64,000 nucleotides of DNA from positions 1 to 64,000 of the forward strand of contig JAMPFR010000013.1 of the NCBI GenBank assembly GCA_023664365.1. Direction: 5' to 3'. Made by a program: the position numbers and the translations under genes. This document shows, one piece after another, positions 46,158 to 54,209 of this stretch. Each line of letters opens with the position of its first letter. The first letter of the stretch is position 1. This DNA is from Acetatifactor muris. Lineage in GTDB: Bacteria > Bacillota > Clostridia > Lachnospirales > Lachnospiraceae. The notes under the pieces are model-generated. The model was given only the letters and a program-made list of their open reading frames with translations. It was not told where the DNA came from and ran no database searches.

Positions 46158-46532
46158 AATTCTATTGTTGAATAGGAAAAACGGATACCGTCCGCATTTG
46201 TGTCTATCTCTGACAGATTCCCTAATTGCTGTTACAAGAAATATTATATCAGAGAAGCTTGTTATATGTTTGTTGATATAATGTCTTATTATAGGAAAAT
46301 ATCATAAAACATGACGAATAAAGGTATATCTAATAAATTACTGCGCACTACATAAGCAGAATGAATTTAGATGCTTGCCCCAAATCCACTCTATCAACAT
46401 AATAAACCTTATTTGTGCAACTAGAATATTCTTTTCCTGTGTCTGGGCTTTTTTAACAAGTCAAGGACATAGACAAGTGGTAAAAGCAAGACGTACATAA
46501 CACAGGCTGTTCTGGCTGCGCAGGGTGACAGC
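46158..46532. other. Intergenic gap with possible terminator
   Basis: AT-rich, no gene recognised. AGGCTGT (46504-46510) and ACAGCCT (46528-46534) can pair and are followed by ATTTCTGTTTTC, a possible plus-strand terminator, though it lies 350 bases from the esterase stop and overlaps the end of the transposase remnant. The composition shift starts here. Confidence 0.4.
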
Positions 46533-46705
46533 CTATTTCTGTTTTCTCTTGTATACCCTTGTCAGCCATTCACACAAGGAATTATTGGCAAGCACTCTTT
46601 TATCATGCAGGAACAACCGCTCATTCGCTTTGTATTCCCTGAGCCGCATATATAGGTTATATCCTTCTTGGTAGTAATCACCCGGAGGCAAATCTCCTGC
46701 TGTCT
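46533..46705 (-). pseudogene. IS66-type transposase C-terminal remnant
   Basis: In one minus-strand frame the segment reads GDYYQEGYNLYMRLREYKAN, LFLHDKRVLANNSLCEWLTR and YKRKQK-stop, which is the C-terminal block of IS66-family transposases (normally NNSLCERLARVFKRKQK, with more sequence following). Upstream in this frame are stops (before DLPPG), and the tail is cut short. A longer overlapping open frame (46562-46888) reads this part out of frame and is not a gene. It marks the left edge of the AT-rich segment. Confidence 0.6.
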
Positions 46706-46945
46706 ACGGTATGTCTTTCTACGGCTTGGGTAAGTCTCCAACCCTGATACTGATAGTATCGGCTCTTCTTTCATTTGTATATATTTAAAATCAAGGTGAC
46801 GCTTTAAAATTACCAGCATCTCATCAAAAGCCGAAGTACTTTTGATAGTAAAAATCTTCATATGATAAAAGTTCAATAGTATTAGCATTTGTGAATATAA
46901 ACGTGCAGCAAAGATGCATTTCTTCGATGCTAATTAAATTATACA

Positions 46946-46990
46946 CAGCCAGTATGCCATCCTAATCAAGGACATACTGGCTGCCATAAT
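46946..46990 (-). terminator. Terminator of the five-gene ABC operon
   Basis: CAGCCAGTATG and CATACTGGCTG form a perfect 11-base stem (46983-46973 with 46956-46946 on the minus strand), followed by TGTATAATTT, about 45 bases after the ATPase stop. Confidence 0.7.
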
Positions 46991-47026
46991 TTTTCTATCA
47001 GCTTTCCTGTAAATGCATTAACATAA

Positions 47027-47671
47027 TCATACATCCTGCAGACTCACGGGAATAATCTTTCCTGCACTAAACTCAAAAATATAATCCGACAATTCTTCTA
47101 TATCACCAGAAATATGACTTGTGAGTAAAATGAGTCTATCCGAAGCCTTCAATTCTAATATTAATTGCTTTATTTGTGCCACGCCTTGTTTATCTAATCC
47201 ATTAAATGGCTCATCTAAAATTAGAATCTTTTGTTTTTCCATAATTGCTTGAGCTATAGCAAGTCTCTGCCGCATACCTAAAGAAAAATTTTTAACCTTT
47301 TCTTTATTGTCAAGCTCCAATCCCACCATTTTCAAAGCAGCTTTTATGTCCTCGTCATTTATAATATTCCTTATTTGCGCCAAATATTTTAAATTTTCAT
47401 ATTGCGTATAGCTTTCTATAAATCCTGGCTTTTCAATGAGAACACCTAAATCTGGTAAAAAATCTATATCCTTACCAATAACTTTTTCATTCAATGCAAT
47501 TATGCCACTATCAGCTTTCAAAAAACCGCAAATAGTTTTAAAAAATACTGATTTACCTGAGCCATTTGGTCCTATAAATCCATATATATTTCCAAAATTT
47601 AATTCCAAATCAACATTATCCAAAACCACTCTTTTTTTGAATCTTTTTGACAATCCGCTTATTTTCAACAT
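47027..47671 (-). CDS. ABC transporter ATPase of a peptide-linked export operon
   Basis: 214 residues, one nucleotide-binding domain. Walker A GPNGSGKSVFFKT (about 36-48), signature FSLGMRQRLAIAQA (about 127-140), Walker B ILILDEPFNGLD and switch His in LLTSHIS. It is of the short type found with lantibiotic immunity and bacteriocin transporters. Last gene of the operon; its start overlaps the preceding membrane protein stop. Its sequence is AT-rich (many AAA, ATT, TTA codons) compared with the flanking chromosome. Confidence 0.9.
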   Translation of the reverse strand: MLKISGLSKRFKKRVVLDNVDLELNFGNIYGFIGPNGSGKSVFFKTICGFLKADSGIIALNEKVIGKDIDFLPDLGVLIEKPGFIESYTQYENLKYLAQIRNIINDEDIKAALKMVGLELDNKEKVKNFSLGMRQRLAIAQAIMEKQKILILDEPFNGLDKQGVAQIKQLILELKASDRLILLTSHISGDIEELSDYIFEFSAGKIIPVSLQDV

Positions 47672-48372
47672 ATGTTTACTCTCCTTTTTCTAATTAGCAC
47701 ACCATAAAAAATAACCAAGATTACATCCATGACTAATATCAATAGTACTATCGAGGCACTTCCAATCCGATTTCTGAGAACCAAGAATCTAACAGTTGAC
47801 ATTGCAGGTAAGATTGGAATTGGCAAAATTGTGTTTAATATATAAGCCGCAATTATATATGTAAAGCTGTTTTCTCTCGAATAACAATCATCCAAAATAA
47901 TATATAAAGTCATAATACCCAAAAAGCCAAAATCGTCCATTATTAAATAAAAAACACTTGATGCAATCTGCTCTAAATAAAATCCTGCAAAGCAATAATA
48001 TACAACATGCGAGATGGTAAGCAAAATTTCTCCCAATATAATAACTACTGCTGAATAAGCATATATAAATTTCTTATAGTCAGGTATCCTTGCAAGGATA
48101 TAAATCATGAGATCGCTAGATAATTTATCAACAATCTTCCCCACCGTAATAAAGACGATTGATACATTTAAAAGCTTTAATAAAACAGTGTTGAACCCCC
48201 AAAAATAAGCATCATTTCCACCCTGCCAGAGAATACTGCTACTTTTTTCATCAAGCTGAACACCAGTAAAATTTGCATATATAAAATCTACCAAGACAAA
48301 AAGCATAATTGAGATTAAAATATCTTTTTTAAACTCTTTAACAATTATTTTAAAGAGTGTCAACACTTTCAT
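47665..48372 (-). CDS. Integral membrane protein of the ABC operon (third)
   Basis: 235 residues with six predicted membrane segments (for example ILISIMLFVLVDFIYANF near 17-34, and VLLILVMDVILVIFYGVLI near the C-terminus) and a basic C-terminal tail (RKRRVNIC). No recognised domain. Overlaps its neighbours on both sides, so translation is coupled. Probably one of three channel-forming subunits of the exporter. Confidence 0.75.
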   Translation of the reverse strand: MKVLTLFKIIVKEFKKDILISIMLFVLVDFIYANFTGVQLDEKSSSILWQGGNDAYFWGFNTVLLKLLNVSIVFITVGKIVDKLSSDLMIYILARIPDYKKFIYAYSAVVIILGEILLTISHVVYYCFAGFYLEQIASSVFYLIMDDFGFLGIMTLYIILDDCYSRENSFTYIIAAYILNTILPIPILPAMSTVRFLVLRNRIGSASIVLLILVMDVILVIFYGVLIRKRRVNIC

Positions 48373-49120
48373 TCTCTACAAACTCCCATCTCTTAGATAA
48401 GCAACTAATGGTTATCCAAATATGCAGTACCAAGTACCCAACCAAGTGAACATTAAAAAAGAAAATGGACTCCCATAAATTAGCACCATTAATTGAAAAA
48501 ACATAGCTTTCCCCCGCAGAGAAATCTAAAATCGGTATATATTTTCCTTTTATTCTTAAAACCTCCATTGGAGAGGTAAATACAAAATAAAGAAGAAATG
48601 GCAATACACAAATACTTCCTCCCCTTTTTTGAAGATTTGTGAAAGCGTACCTAATGGTATAAATTATATACTGAATAAGCAATCCAAGCAATGTATAGCG
48701 TATCAATAAAAAGAAAAATGTTATAAATATTTCCTGACTGACAAGAGATACACCTTTTATCAACAGAAAAAATACTGGGGTGGATAATACTATGCAAGTG
48801 GATATACAAGTAGATATTGCCAGTGTTATATAATCTTCTAAAATCATTTTTTGCTTGCTTGATATCCTAGAAACGCAATTGTAATATGTTGAATAAATGC
48901 TGGCTTTATGCTGAATCACCATAATAGGAATACAAATAATCCACAAAAATAAATCTTTCTTCAGAAGACTAAAATAACCAGAAACAGTAGTAAATTTATT
49001 GATACATATGTAAACAATCAAAAAAAAGATTTGAAGAAACATCATCAGATATATTAATGGAGATGTATAAATCAGTCTTAACTTATTTTTTATAAAATGA
49101 AACTGTTTCATATACATCAA
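48350..49120 (-). CDS. Integral membrane protein of the ABC operon (second)
   Basis: 256 residues, six predicted membrane segments (LIYLMMFLQIFFLIVYICI near 18-36; ISTCISTCIVLSTPVFFLLI near 100-119; VHLVGYLVLHIWITISCL near the C-terminus). The three candidate starts MMYM are within four codons. Overlaps the third membrane gene by 23 bases. It is different enough from the other two that it is not a recent duplicate. Confidence 0.75.
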   Translation of the reverse strand: MMYMKQFHFIKNKLRLIYTSPLIYLMMFLQIFFLIVYICINKFTTVSGYFSLLKKDLFLWIICIPIMVIQHKASIYSTYYNCVSRISSKQKMILEDYITLAISTCISTCIVLSTPVFFLLIKGVSLVSQEIFITFFFLLIRYTLLGLLIQYIIYTIRYAFTNLQKRGGSICVLPFLLYFVFTSPMEVLRIKGKYIPILDFSAGESYVFSINGANLWESIFFFNVHLVGYLVLHIWITISCLSKRWEFVENESVDTL

Positions 49121-49923
49121 TTCCCTCTTTTTTGGTAGATTTTCTCTGATATCATCAATAATATCAAACCAACAATAATATATGTACCAATCAAAACTCC
49201 ATATCCATTAATGTTAAACGCCACTTGATACGGCCGCATAACCACATTAGGTTGCAATGCTGTTGGTAACACCATATCTAACACTCCTACTATTATGAAC
49301 GGTGTCACTATAACAGCAATCTTGTTTTTAAAAAAAGATGTCACCCCTATGGCAAAAACTAAAAATCCAAAATAGTATATAATATGTGAAACAAAAACTA
49401 AAACGAAATACAGCAAAGGATTATTTATAAAAAAATCTTCCTTAAAAGACACTATTCCCTGAATAAATTCAAGAGATGTATCATGTTGTGTTAACAAACC
49501 CGTAACAACAGCAAAAACCATCTCAGAAAAGGCTAATAATACTGTACCAGACAACGCAATAGCAAATGCTTTATGTATAACATACCTCAAATTTCCTTTT
49601 CTACTAACACAAAAATATCTAAAACGATTTGTTTTCTCTAATAAATATGTGTATAAATATGGCGCAACAAGTATCACGGGTGCCAATGCCTGAATCATAT
49701 AATATGAACCTTCCCATACCCTGTACATGTTGCCATAATATTTTTTGTAAAATATAACATCCTCAATGTTCTGAATATCTTGTGCAGAATCTATTTTCAA
49801 AGCAGTCCGCCAGCCGCTATAATATGCATTTATAATCATCAGACCAACAACCGCAACAATAAGAATAATATTTGATTTTTTTAGCAAAGCTCTTTTTAAT
49901 TCATTTTTCATAATAAATGTCAC
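49117..49923 (-). CDS. Integral membrane protein of the ABC operon (first)
   Basis: 268 residues with six predicted membrane segments (SNIILIVAVVGLMIINAYYS near 17-36 and a C-terminal GVLIGTYIIVGLILLMISE). The soluble loop after segment 1 (DSAQDIQNIEDVIFYKKYYG ... YRVWEGSYYM) and overall layout resemble ABC-2 type permeases. Four-base overlap (ATGA) with the second membrane gene. It follows the secreted-peptide gene by 59 bases. Confidence 0.75.
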   Translation of the reverse strand: MTFIMKNELKRALLKKSNIILIVAVVGLMIINAYYSGWRTALKIDSAQDIQNIEDVIFYKKYYGNMYRVWEGSYYMIQALAPVILVAPYLYTYLLEKTNRFRYFCVSRKGNLRYVIHKAFAIALSGTVLLAFSEMVFAVVTGLLTQHDTSLEFIQGIVSFKEDFFINNPLLYFVLVFVSHIIYYFGFLVFAIGVTSFFKNKIAVIVTPFIIVGVLDMVLPTALQPNVVMRPYQVAFNINGYGVLIGTYIIVGLILLMISEKIYQKRGN

Positions 49924-49982
49924 CTACATAATTTAAAAGAGTGTTGGGATTGGGAAATATTGTTGCTAAATACGGTATTGTT

Positions 49983-50396
49983 TTAATAAGAATCAATATT
50001 CCATGTTCCCTGCGTAGTTGCCGAAGAGTTCCAAGCGCCGCTATCTCTCTTCACAGCAAGTCTGTACTTCTTATTCTTAACAGTTGTATTGCGTTCGAAT
50101 TCACGAGTCGCAAAAGTACCTGTTGCGGAAAATGCAACTACTCTGGATTCTTCCTCGGAGTTTACAACATCATATGTAAATGTTGCATCACTCGGCTCAA
50201 CATATGTGCATTCCACAACAGGATTCTCATCTGCGGAATACTTATATGCCGCAGATGAATACTTCCACGGGCTGAATATGCCGGAGGTCAAATCGAAAGA
50301 AAACTTTGTATTATATGCATATGCTGTAGCTGCACATGCAAATACAAACGTGAACACCAGCGCCACTTTTGCGAATTTTTTGAAAACTTTTTTCAT
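49983..50396 (-). CDS. Secreted 137-residue protein, DUF2712-like
   Basis: Signal peptide (MKKVFKKFAKVALVFTFVFA, cleavage after AYA about residue 27) and a mature part of about 110 residues rich in Ser, Thr, Tyr and Asn (NTKFSFDLTSGIFSPWKYSS, DSGAWNSSATTQGTWNIDSY). No Cys in the mature part. Size, signal and pattern resemble DUF2712 secreted proteins, which sit next to bacteriocin-type ABC operons, but the family call is tentative. Start at 50396 is set by GAGAGGGAACC upstream. It is the first gene of the operon behind a near-perfect promoter. Could be a bacteriocin, a signal, or the substrate or sensor of the transporter. Confidence 0.7.
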   Translation of the reverse strand: MKKVFKKFAKVALVFTFVFACAATAYAYNTKFSFDLTSGIFSPWKYSSAAYKYSADENPVVECTYVEPSDATFTYDVVNSEEESRVVAFSATGTFATREFERNTTVKNKKYRLAVKRDSGAWNSSATTQGTWNIDSY

Positions 50397-50457
50397 TGTA
50401 GGTTCCCTCTCTTTCACAAACAAAACAACCAATCGCAACACTCATTTGTTAAAATTA

Positions 50458-50486
50458 ACTATACTATTTTTAACTGATAATGTCAA
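50458..50486 (-). promoter_or_regulatory. Strong promoter of the secreted-peptide operon
   Basis: Minus strand TTGACA (50486-50481) and TATAGT (50463-50458) with 17-base spacing, near consensus. Around the -10, TTAAAA...TTTTAA half-sites (about 50451-50475) form an imperfect AT-rich palindrome that might be an operator. The leader to the ATG is about 55 bases. Confidence 0.75.
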
Positions 50487-50589
50487 GCTGCATTTCGTTA
50501 CTCTTGTTTCATTCTCTCGTTTAATTCTATATAACTAATTTTATCTGCATCCTGTCAGCACATCCATGTACAGAGGAGATTTGTTGATG

Positions 50590-50890
50590 CTCGTGACCAT
50601 GGTTTATTCCCGATTCTGATATAGAAATGAATGAAGGATTCAACCGACAGAAGAACTGGCAGGGGGACATCACTCATGCCTGCAGTTGGGATGCAACGGC
50701 GATGAAGAACCATTACCTGATGACACAGATATCAGATATGATAAAGCAGCTGTATGAATGGTTTAGTTTGAAGTCAAGAGGGATAAAAAAAGAAGCAGAA
50801 AAATATATCTTCCGATCTGTTAGCAAGCATTTTACCTTTAAAATTAAAAATAAATATCCTGCACATTAAAGTTTTATAACGTGCCCCGTT
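50590..50890 (+). pseudogene. DDE transposase C-terminal remnant
   Basis: Reads NEGFNRQKNWQGDITHACSW, NHYLMTQISDMIKQLYEWF and, after a frame change near 50810, KNISSDLLAS. This is the C-terminal block of a transposase group frequent in Lachnospiraceae chromosomes. No N-terminal or catalytic part remains. It marks the right edge of the AT-rich ABC segment. Confidence 0.6.
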
Positions 50891-50921
50891 TGCCGTTGTC
50901 TTTTCCCGATATATTTAGTAC

Positions 50922-50969
50922 AATGTAACTGTTCGGAACCATACAAAATGTGTTCTGAACAGTTACATT
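50922..50969. repeat. 18-base inverted repeat after the transposase remnant
   Basis: AATGTAACTGTTCGGAAC (50922-50939) is matched by its reverse complement at 50952-50969 with one mismatch. It may be two insertion-sequence ends lying face to face after an excision or deletion, or a transcription-terminating hairpin. It abuts dispersed repeat copy C. Confidence 0.6.
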
Positions 50970-50970
50970 A

Positions 50971-51060
50971 TTTCCGCGGGCAAAATGTGTCTTTCAGACA
51001 CATAAGCCAAGTCAACGCAGTTGACTTTGTTAACGCAGTTGACTTTGTGCCAGTGTATAA
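50971..51060 (+). repeat. Dispersed palindromic repeat, copy C
   Basis: TTTCCGCGGGCAAAATGTG, hairpin TGTGTCTTTCAGACACA, AAGTCAACGCAGTTGACTT followed by a tandem second GTTAACGCAGTTGACTTTG, and TGCCAGTG. Same part order as copies A and D and the duplicated palindrome of copy B. It lies just upstream of the hflK-like gene. Confidence 0.75.
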
Positions 51061-51125
51061 AGCAGGCCACGGCCGGCTTTGGCTTGGACAGATTGGCGAA
51101 TGCCGCGAGAGAAGGGAGAATTTAT

Positions 51126-52247
51126 ATGAGCGGTGATTCCTTTCGCAACAGAAGGAACGGATTTACGACTATGAACGGAGGACAGGAGGGGACGTCCGGG
51201 GGAAAGTCCGGGGGAAAGTCCGGCGGAAAAATAGCCGGGATCGTAGTGGCGGCGCTGGCAGTGATTATCATCCTGTTCAATTCCACCTATGAGATCAAGG
51301 AGCAGGAACAGGCAGTGCTGATTACCCTGGGTAAGGCTTCTGCAGTGACAGAGCCGGGCCTGCACTTTAAGATTCCTTTTATCCAGCAGGTGAGAAAGGT
51401 GAACACTACCATTCAGGGATTTTCCATCGGCTACAACAATACCAGCAATGAAGTGGTAACGGACGAATCTCTGATGATTACCTCAGACTTTAACTTTATT
51501 GATGTGGACTTTTATGTGGAGTACCGGTACAGTGACCCGGTGAAGGCGCTGTATGCATCTCAGGTTCCACTGGAAATTCTGCGCAACATCAGCCAAAGCT
51601 GTATCCGTACCGTGATTGGCAGTTATCCGGTGGATGATGTGCTGACTACCGGGAAAAATGAAATTCAGGCGGCCATTAAGGAAATGATTATCAACCGGCT
51701 GGAGGAACAGGACATAGGAGTGCAGCTGGTAAACATTACCATTCAGGATTCCGAGCCGCCCACTGCGGAGGTTATGGAAGCCTTCAAGGCGGTGGAGACG
51801 GCGAAACAGGGCAAGGAGACGGCGCTGAACAATGCAAATAAGTACCGCAATGAGCAGCTTCCCTCCGCCCAGGCAAAGGCAGACGGCATCTTAAAGGATG
51901 CGGAGGCCCGGAAAACCGAGCGGATCAACGAGGCCACGGCACAGGTCGCCAGATTTAATGCGATGTATGAGGAATATGTTAAAAATCCTGCCGTTACAAG
52001 GCAGCGTATGTTCTTTGAGGCCATGGAGGATGTGCTTCCCGATCTGAAGGTTATTATTCAAAGCGAGGGCGGCAATCTGCAGACCATTTATCCTCTGGAA
52101 TCCTTTACCGGAGATTCCGGAAACAGCTCTGACGGCAGTTCCGGCAGCCGGGGTACGAACAGTTCCGGTGGTAGTGCTTCCGGCAGCAGTGCTTCCGGCA
52201 GTTCTGCAGCGGGCGATCCGGCAGCGGACGGCGCAGGGAATAATTGA
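51126..52247 (+). CDS. hflK: HflK-like SPFH/prohibitin-family membrane protein
   Basis: 373 residues. A short N-terminal tail with SGGKSGGKSGGK, one membrane helix (about 38-56, IVVAALAVIIILFN) and an SPFH/band-7 domain (ITLGKASAVTEPGLHFKIPF; about 60-300) with a helical FDPDYEEY-like region, ending in a Ser/Gly-rich tail (about 335-373). HflK and HflC form a large ring around FtsH hexamers in the membrane and limit its activity. AGGGAGAATTT precedes ATG 51126; the frame extends upstream into the repeat but without a ribosome site. Next gene is hflC. Confidence 0.88.
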   Translation: MSGDSFRNRRNGFTTMNGGQEGTSGGKSGGKSGGKIAGIVVAALAVIIILFNSTYEIKEQEQAVLITLGKASAVTEPGLHFKIPFIQQVRKVNTTIQGFSIGYNNTSNEVVTDESLMITSDFNFIDVDFYVEYRYSDPVKALYASQVPLEILRNISQSCIRTVIGSYPVDDVLTTGKNEIQAAIKEMIINRLEEQDIGVQLVNITIQDSEPPTAEVMEAFKAVETAKQGKETALNNANKYRNEQLPSAQAKADGILKDAEARKTERINEATAQVARFNAMYEEYVKNPAVTRQRMFFEAMEDVLPDLKVIIQSEGGNLQTIYPLESFTGDSGNSSDGSSGSRGTNSSGGSASGSSASGSSAAGDPAADGAGNN

Positions 52248-52263
52248 GGAGGCGGAGAAAAGT

Positions 52264-53133
52264 ATGAAGACGGTTAAAAAAGTTGTTTTGGTGATTGTAG
52301 TTTTTGCAGTGGTGATAACCGGTGCATCCTGTATCGTAATTACAGGTGAAAACGAATACAGCCTGATTCGTCAGTTCGGAAAGATAGACCATGTGGTATC
52401 TGAGGCAGGCATCAGCTTCAAGGTTCCCTTTATCCAGAGTGCGGATACGCTGCCCAGGCAGACACTGCTGTATGACCTTTCGCCCTCGGATGTGATTACC
52501 AGTGATAAAAAGACGATGATTTGTGACAGCTACATTCTCTGGCACATTGTGGATCCGGTTAAGTTTGCCCAGACCCTGAACGGCTCTGTTGCCGCCGCTG
52601 AGGGACGCCTGGACGCCATTGTGTATAACTCTACGAAAAACATTATCAGCAGCACCTCTCAGGATGACGTGATTTCCGGTCGGAACGGGGCTCTTTCTCA
52701 GGCGATTCTGGAAAATATAGGTACGTCTCTGGATCAGTACGGCATTGAACTGCTTGCATATGAGACCAAGAAGCTGGATTTGCCCAGCGACAATAAGGCG
52801 GCAGTTTACGAGCGTATGATTTCCGAGCGTGACAACATTGCCGCAACCTACACCGCCGAGGGCAGCTCCGAGGCCCAGATTATCAGGAACACTACCGACA
52901 TGGAGGTGACGGTCATGCTTTCCGAGGCGGAAAAGGAAGCTGCAATCCTTATCGCTGAGGGCGAGGCCGAGTATATGAGGATTTTGTCCGAAGCCTACAA
53001 TGATGAGACAAAACAGGAGTTTTATTCCTTTGTCAGGAGTCTGGACGCCCTGCGGCTTTCCATGCAGGGCGGCAATAAAACGGTTATTCTCTCCCCTGAC
53101 TCACCCATTGCCCAGATCTTTTACGGAAAATAA
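52264..53133 (+). CDS. hflC: HflC-like SPFH/prohibitin-family membrane protein
   Basis: 289 residues. N-terminal membrane helix (about 5-25, VVLVIVVFAVVITGASCIV), SPFH domain (LIRQFGKIDHVVSEAGISFK ... DTLPRQTLLYDL) and a helical C-terminal part with the HflC-type ERDNIAATYTAEGSSEAQII and AEGEAEYMRILSEAY, which in HflC drives ring assembly. GGAGGCGGAGAAAAG precedes the ATG, 16 bases after hflK. It would act with hflK and FtsH. Confidence 0.9.
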   Translation: MKTVKKVVLVIVVFAVVITGASCIVITGENEYSLIRQFGKIDHVVSEAGISFKVPFIQSADTLPRQTLLYDLSPSDVITSDKKTMICDSYILWHIVDPVKFAQTLNGSVAAAEGRLDAIVYNSTKNIISSTSQDDVISGRNGALSQAILENIGTSLDQYGIELLAYETKKLDLPSDNKAAVYERMISERDNIAATYTAEGSSEAQIIRNTTDMEVTVMLSEAEKEAAILIAEGEAEYMRILSEAYNDETKQEFYSFVRSLDALRLSMQGGNKTVILSPDSPIAQIFYGK

Positions 53134-53177
53134 ATTGATGGAAGGCAAAAAGGAGTGGTAAGGACGCATTGGTAAAG

Positions 53178-53217
53178 GCGCATGGAAACAGTAAAATGTA
53201 AACTATGCGCTTTTTTG
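53178..53217 (+). terminator. Terminator after hflC
   Basis: GCGCAT (53178-53183) and ATGCGC (53205-53210) followed by TTTTTT. The region 53218-53446 between it and the next gene holds only a possible CCTGAG/CTCAGG operator-like repeat (about 53387-53419). Confidence 0.7.
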
Positions 53218-53446
53218 CGTGCAAAGGAACAATGAGCAAATCCAATGAATCGGATGCAAGCTGACACAGGTTCGGGCCGCAAAGTAATTGCCGGCCGGGT
53301 ATGCAACGAAAAGTAGCACGAAAAAGTCAAATGTATACAACTGTTGGTGGCGCAACTTAAAGCTTTTTATTATGATTGTCACAAACCTGAGGATGCTGCG
53401 CTTTAAGAGACAGTCTCAGGTTAATGAAAGGAGAGGCGGTTGTTTT

Positions 53447-54208
53447 ATGAGCAGGCAGACAGTCATATCGGCAAAGCACTTGAAAAAAGCCTTTGGCAAA
53501 GGCGAAAGTATTCAGGTTATTTATTCTGACCTGAATATTGATATTTACAAGGGGGATTTTACTGTTATCATGGGTTCGTCAGGGGCCGGCAAGTCTACCC
53601 TGATGTACTCCCTTTCAGGGATGGATAAACCGGACGGCGGGGAGATTTATTTTGACGGAACGGACATTACGAAGCTGGACAATGACAAGTTGGCCGTGTT
53701 TCGGCGGAAACAGTGCGGCTTCGTATTCCAGCAGATTTATCTGATCGATAAGATGAACCTTATGGATAATGTTATCGCAGCAGGGGTACTGACGAGCAAA
53801 GACAGGGAAGACATCAAAGGCCGTGCCCGGGAACTGTTCTCTCTGGTAAACATTCCCGAAAAAACCTGGAAGAAAACATCCTCCCAGATTTCAGGAGGCG
53901 AAGCGCAAAGGGCAGGTATTGTCAGGGCAGTTATCAACCATCCCAACGTATTGTTTGCAGACGAGCCCACAGGCGCATTGAATTCCGCAAATTCAGGGGC
54001 GGTGCTGGATGTTTTTACCTCACTTCACGATAACGGACAGAGCATCGTCATGGTTACACACGACAAAAAATCAGCCCTGCGGGGAAACCGTATTATTTAT
54101 ATTAAGGACGGGAAAATTTTCGGCGAGTGTGATTTGGGGAAATTTGAGCCGGACAATGCGGAAAGAACCGAAAAGCTTGATACATTCATCAGGGAAATGG
54201 GGTGGTAG
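53447..54208 (+). CDS. ABC transporter ATP-binding protein (MacB/BceA type)
   Basis: 253 residues. Walker A GSSGAGKSTLMYSLSG (about 44-59), signature ISGGEAQRAGIVRA, Walker B NVLFADEPTGALN and switch His MVTHDKKSA: the LolD/MacB/BceA subgroup that pairs with FtsX-type permeases, usually for antimicrobial-peptide resistance or cell-envelope stress. Start ATG 53447 (MSRQTVISAKHL) has AGGCGG upstream; the longer frame from 53288 lacks one. The permease follows one base after its stop. Confidence 0.92.
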   Translation: MSRQTVISAKHLKKAFGKGESIQVIYSDLNIDIYKGDFTVIMGSSGAGKSTLMYSLSGMDKPDGGEIYFDGTDITKLDNDKLAVFRRKQCGFVFQQIYLIDKMNLMDNVIAAGVLTSKDREDIKGRARELFSLVNIPEKTWKKTSSQISGGEAQRAGIVRAVINHPNVLFADEPTGALNSANSGAVLDVFTSLHDNGQSIVMVTHDKKSALRGNRIIYIKDGKIFGECDLGKFEPDNAERTEKLDTFIREMGW

Positions 54209-54209
54209 C

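Noticed and set aside
46562-46888. A 108-codon minus-strand frame
   Set aside because: Its second half reads the IS66-type remnant out of frame; the recognisable protein blocks are in another frame.
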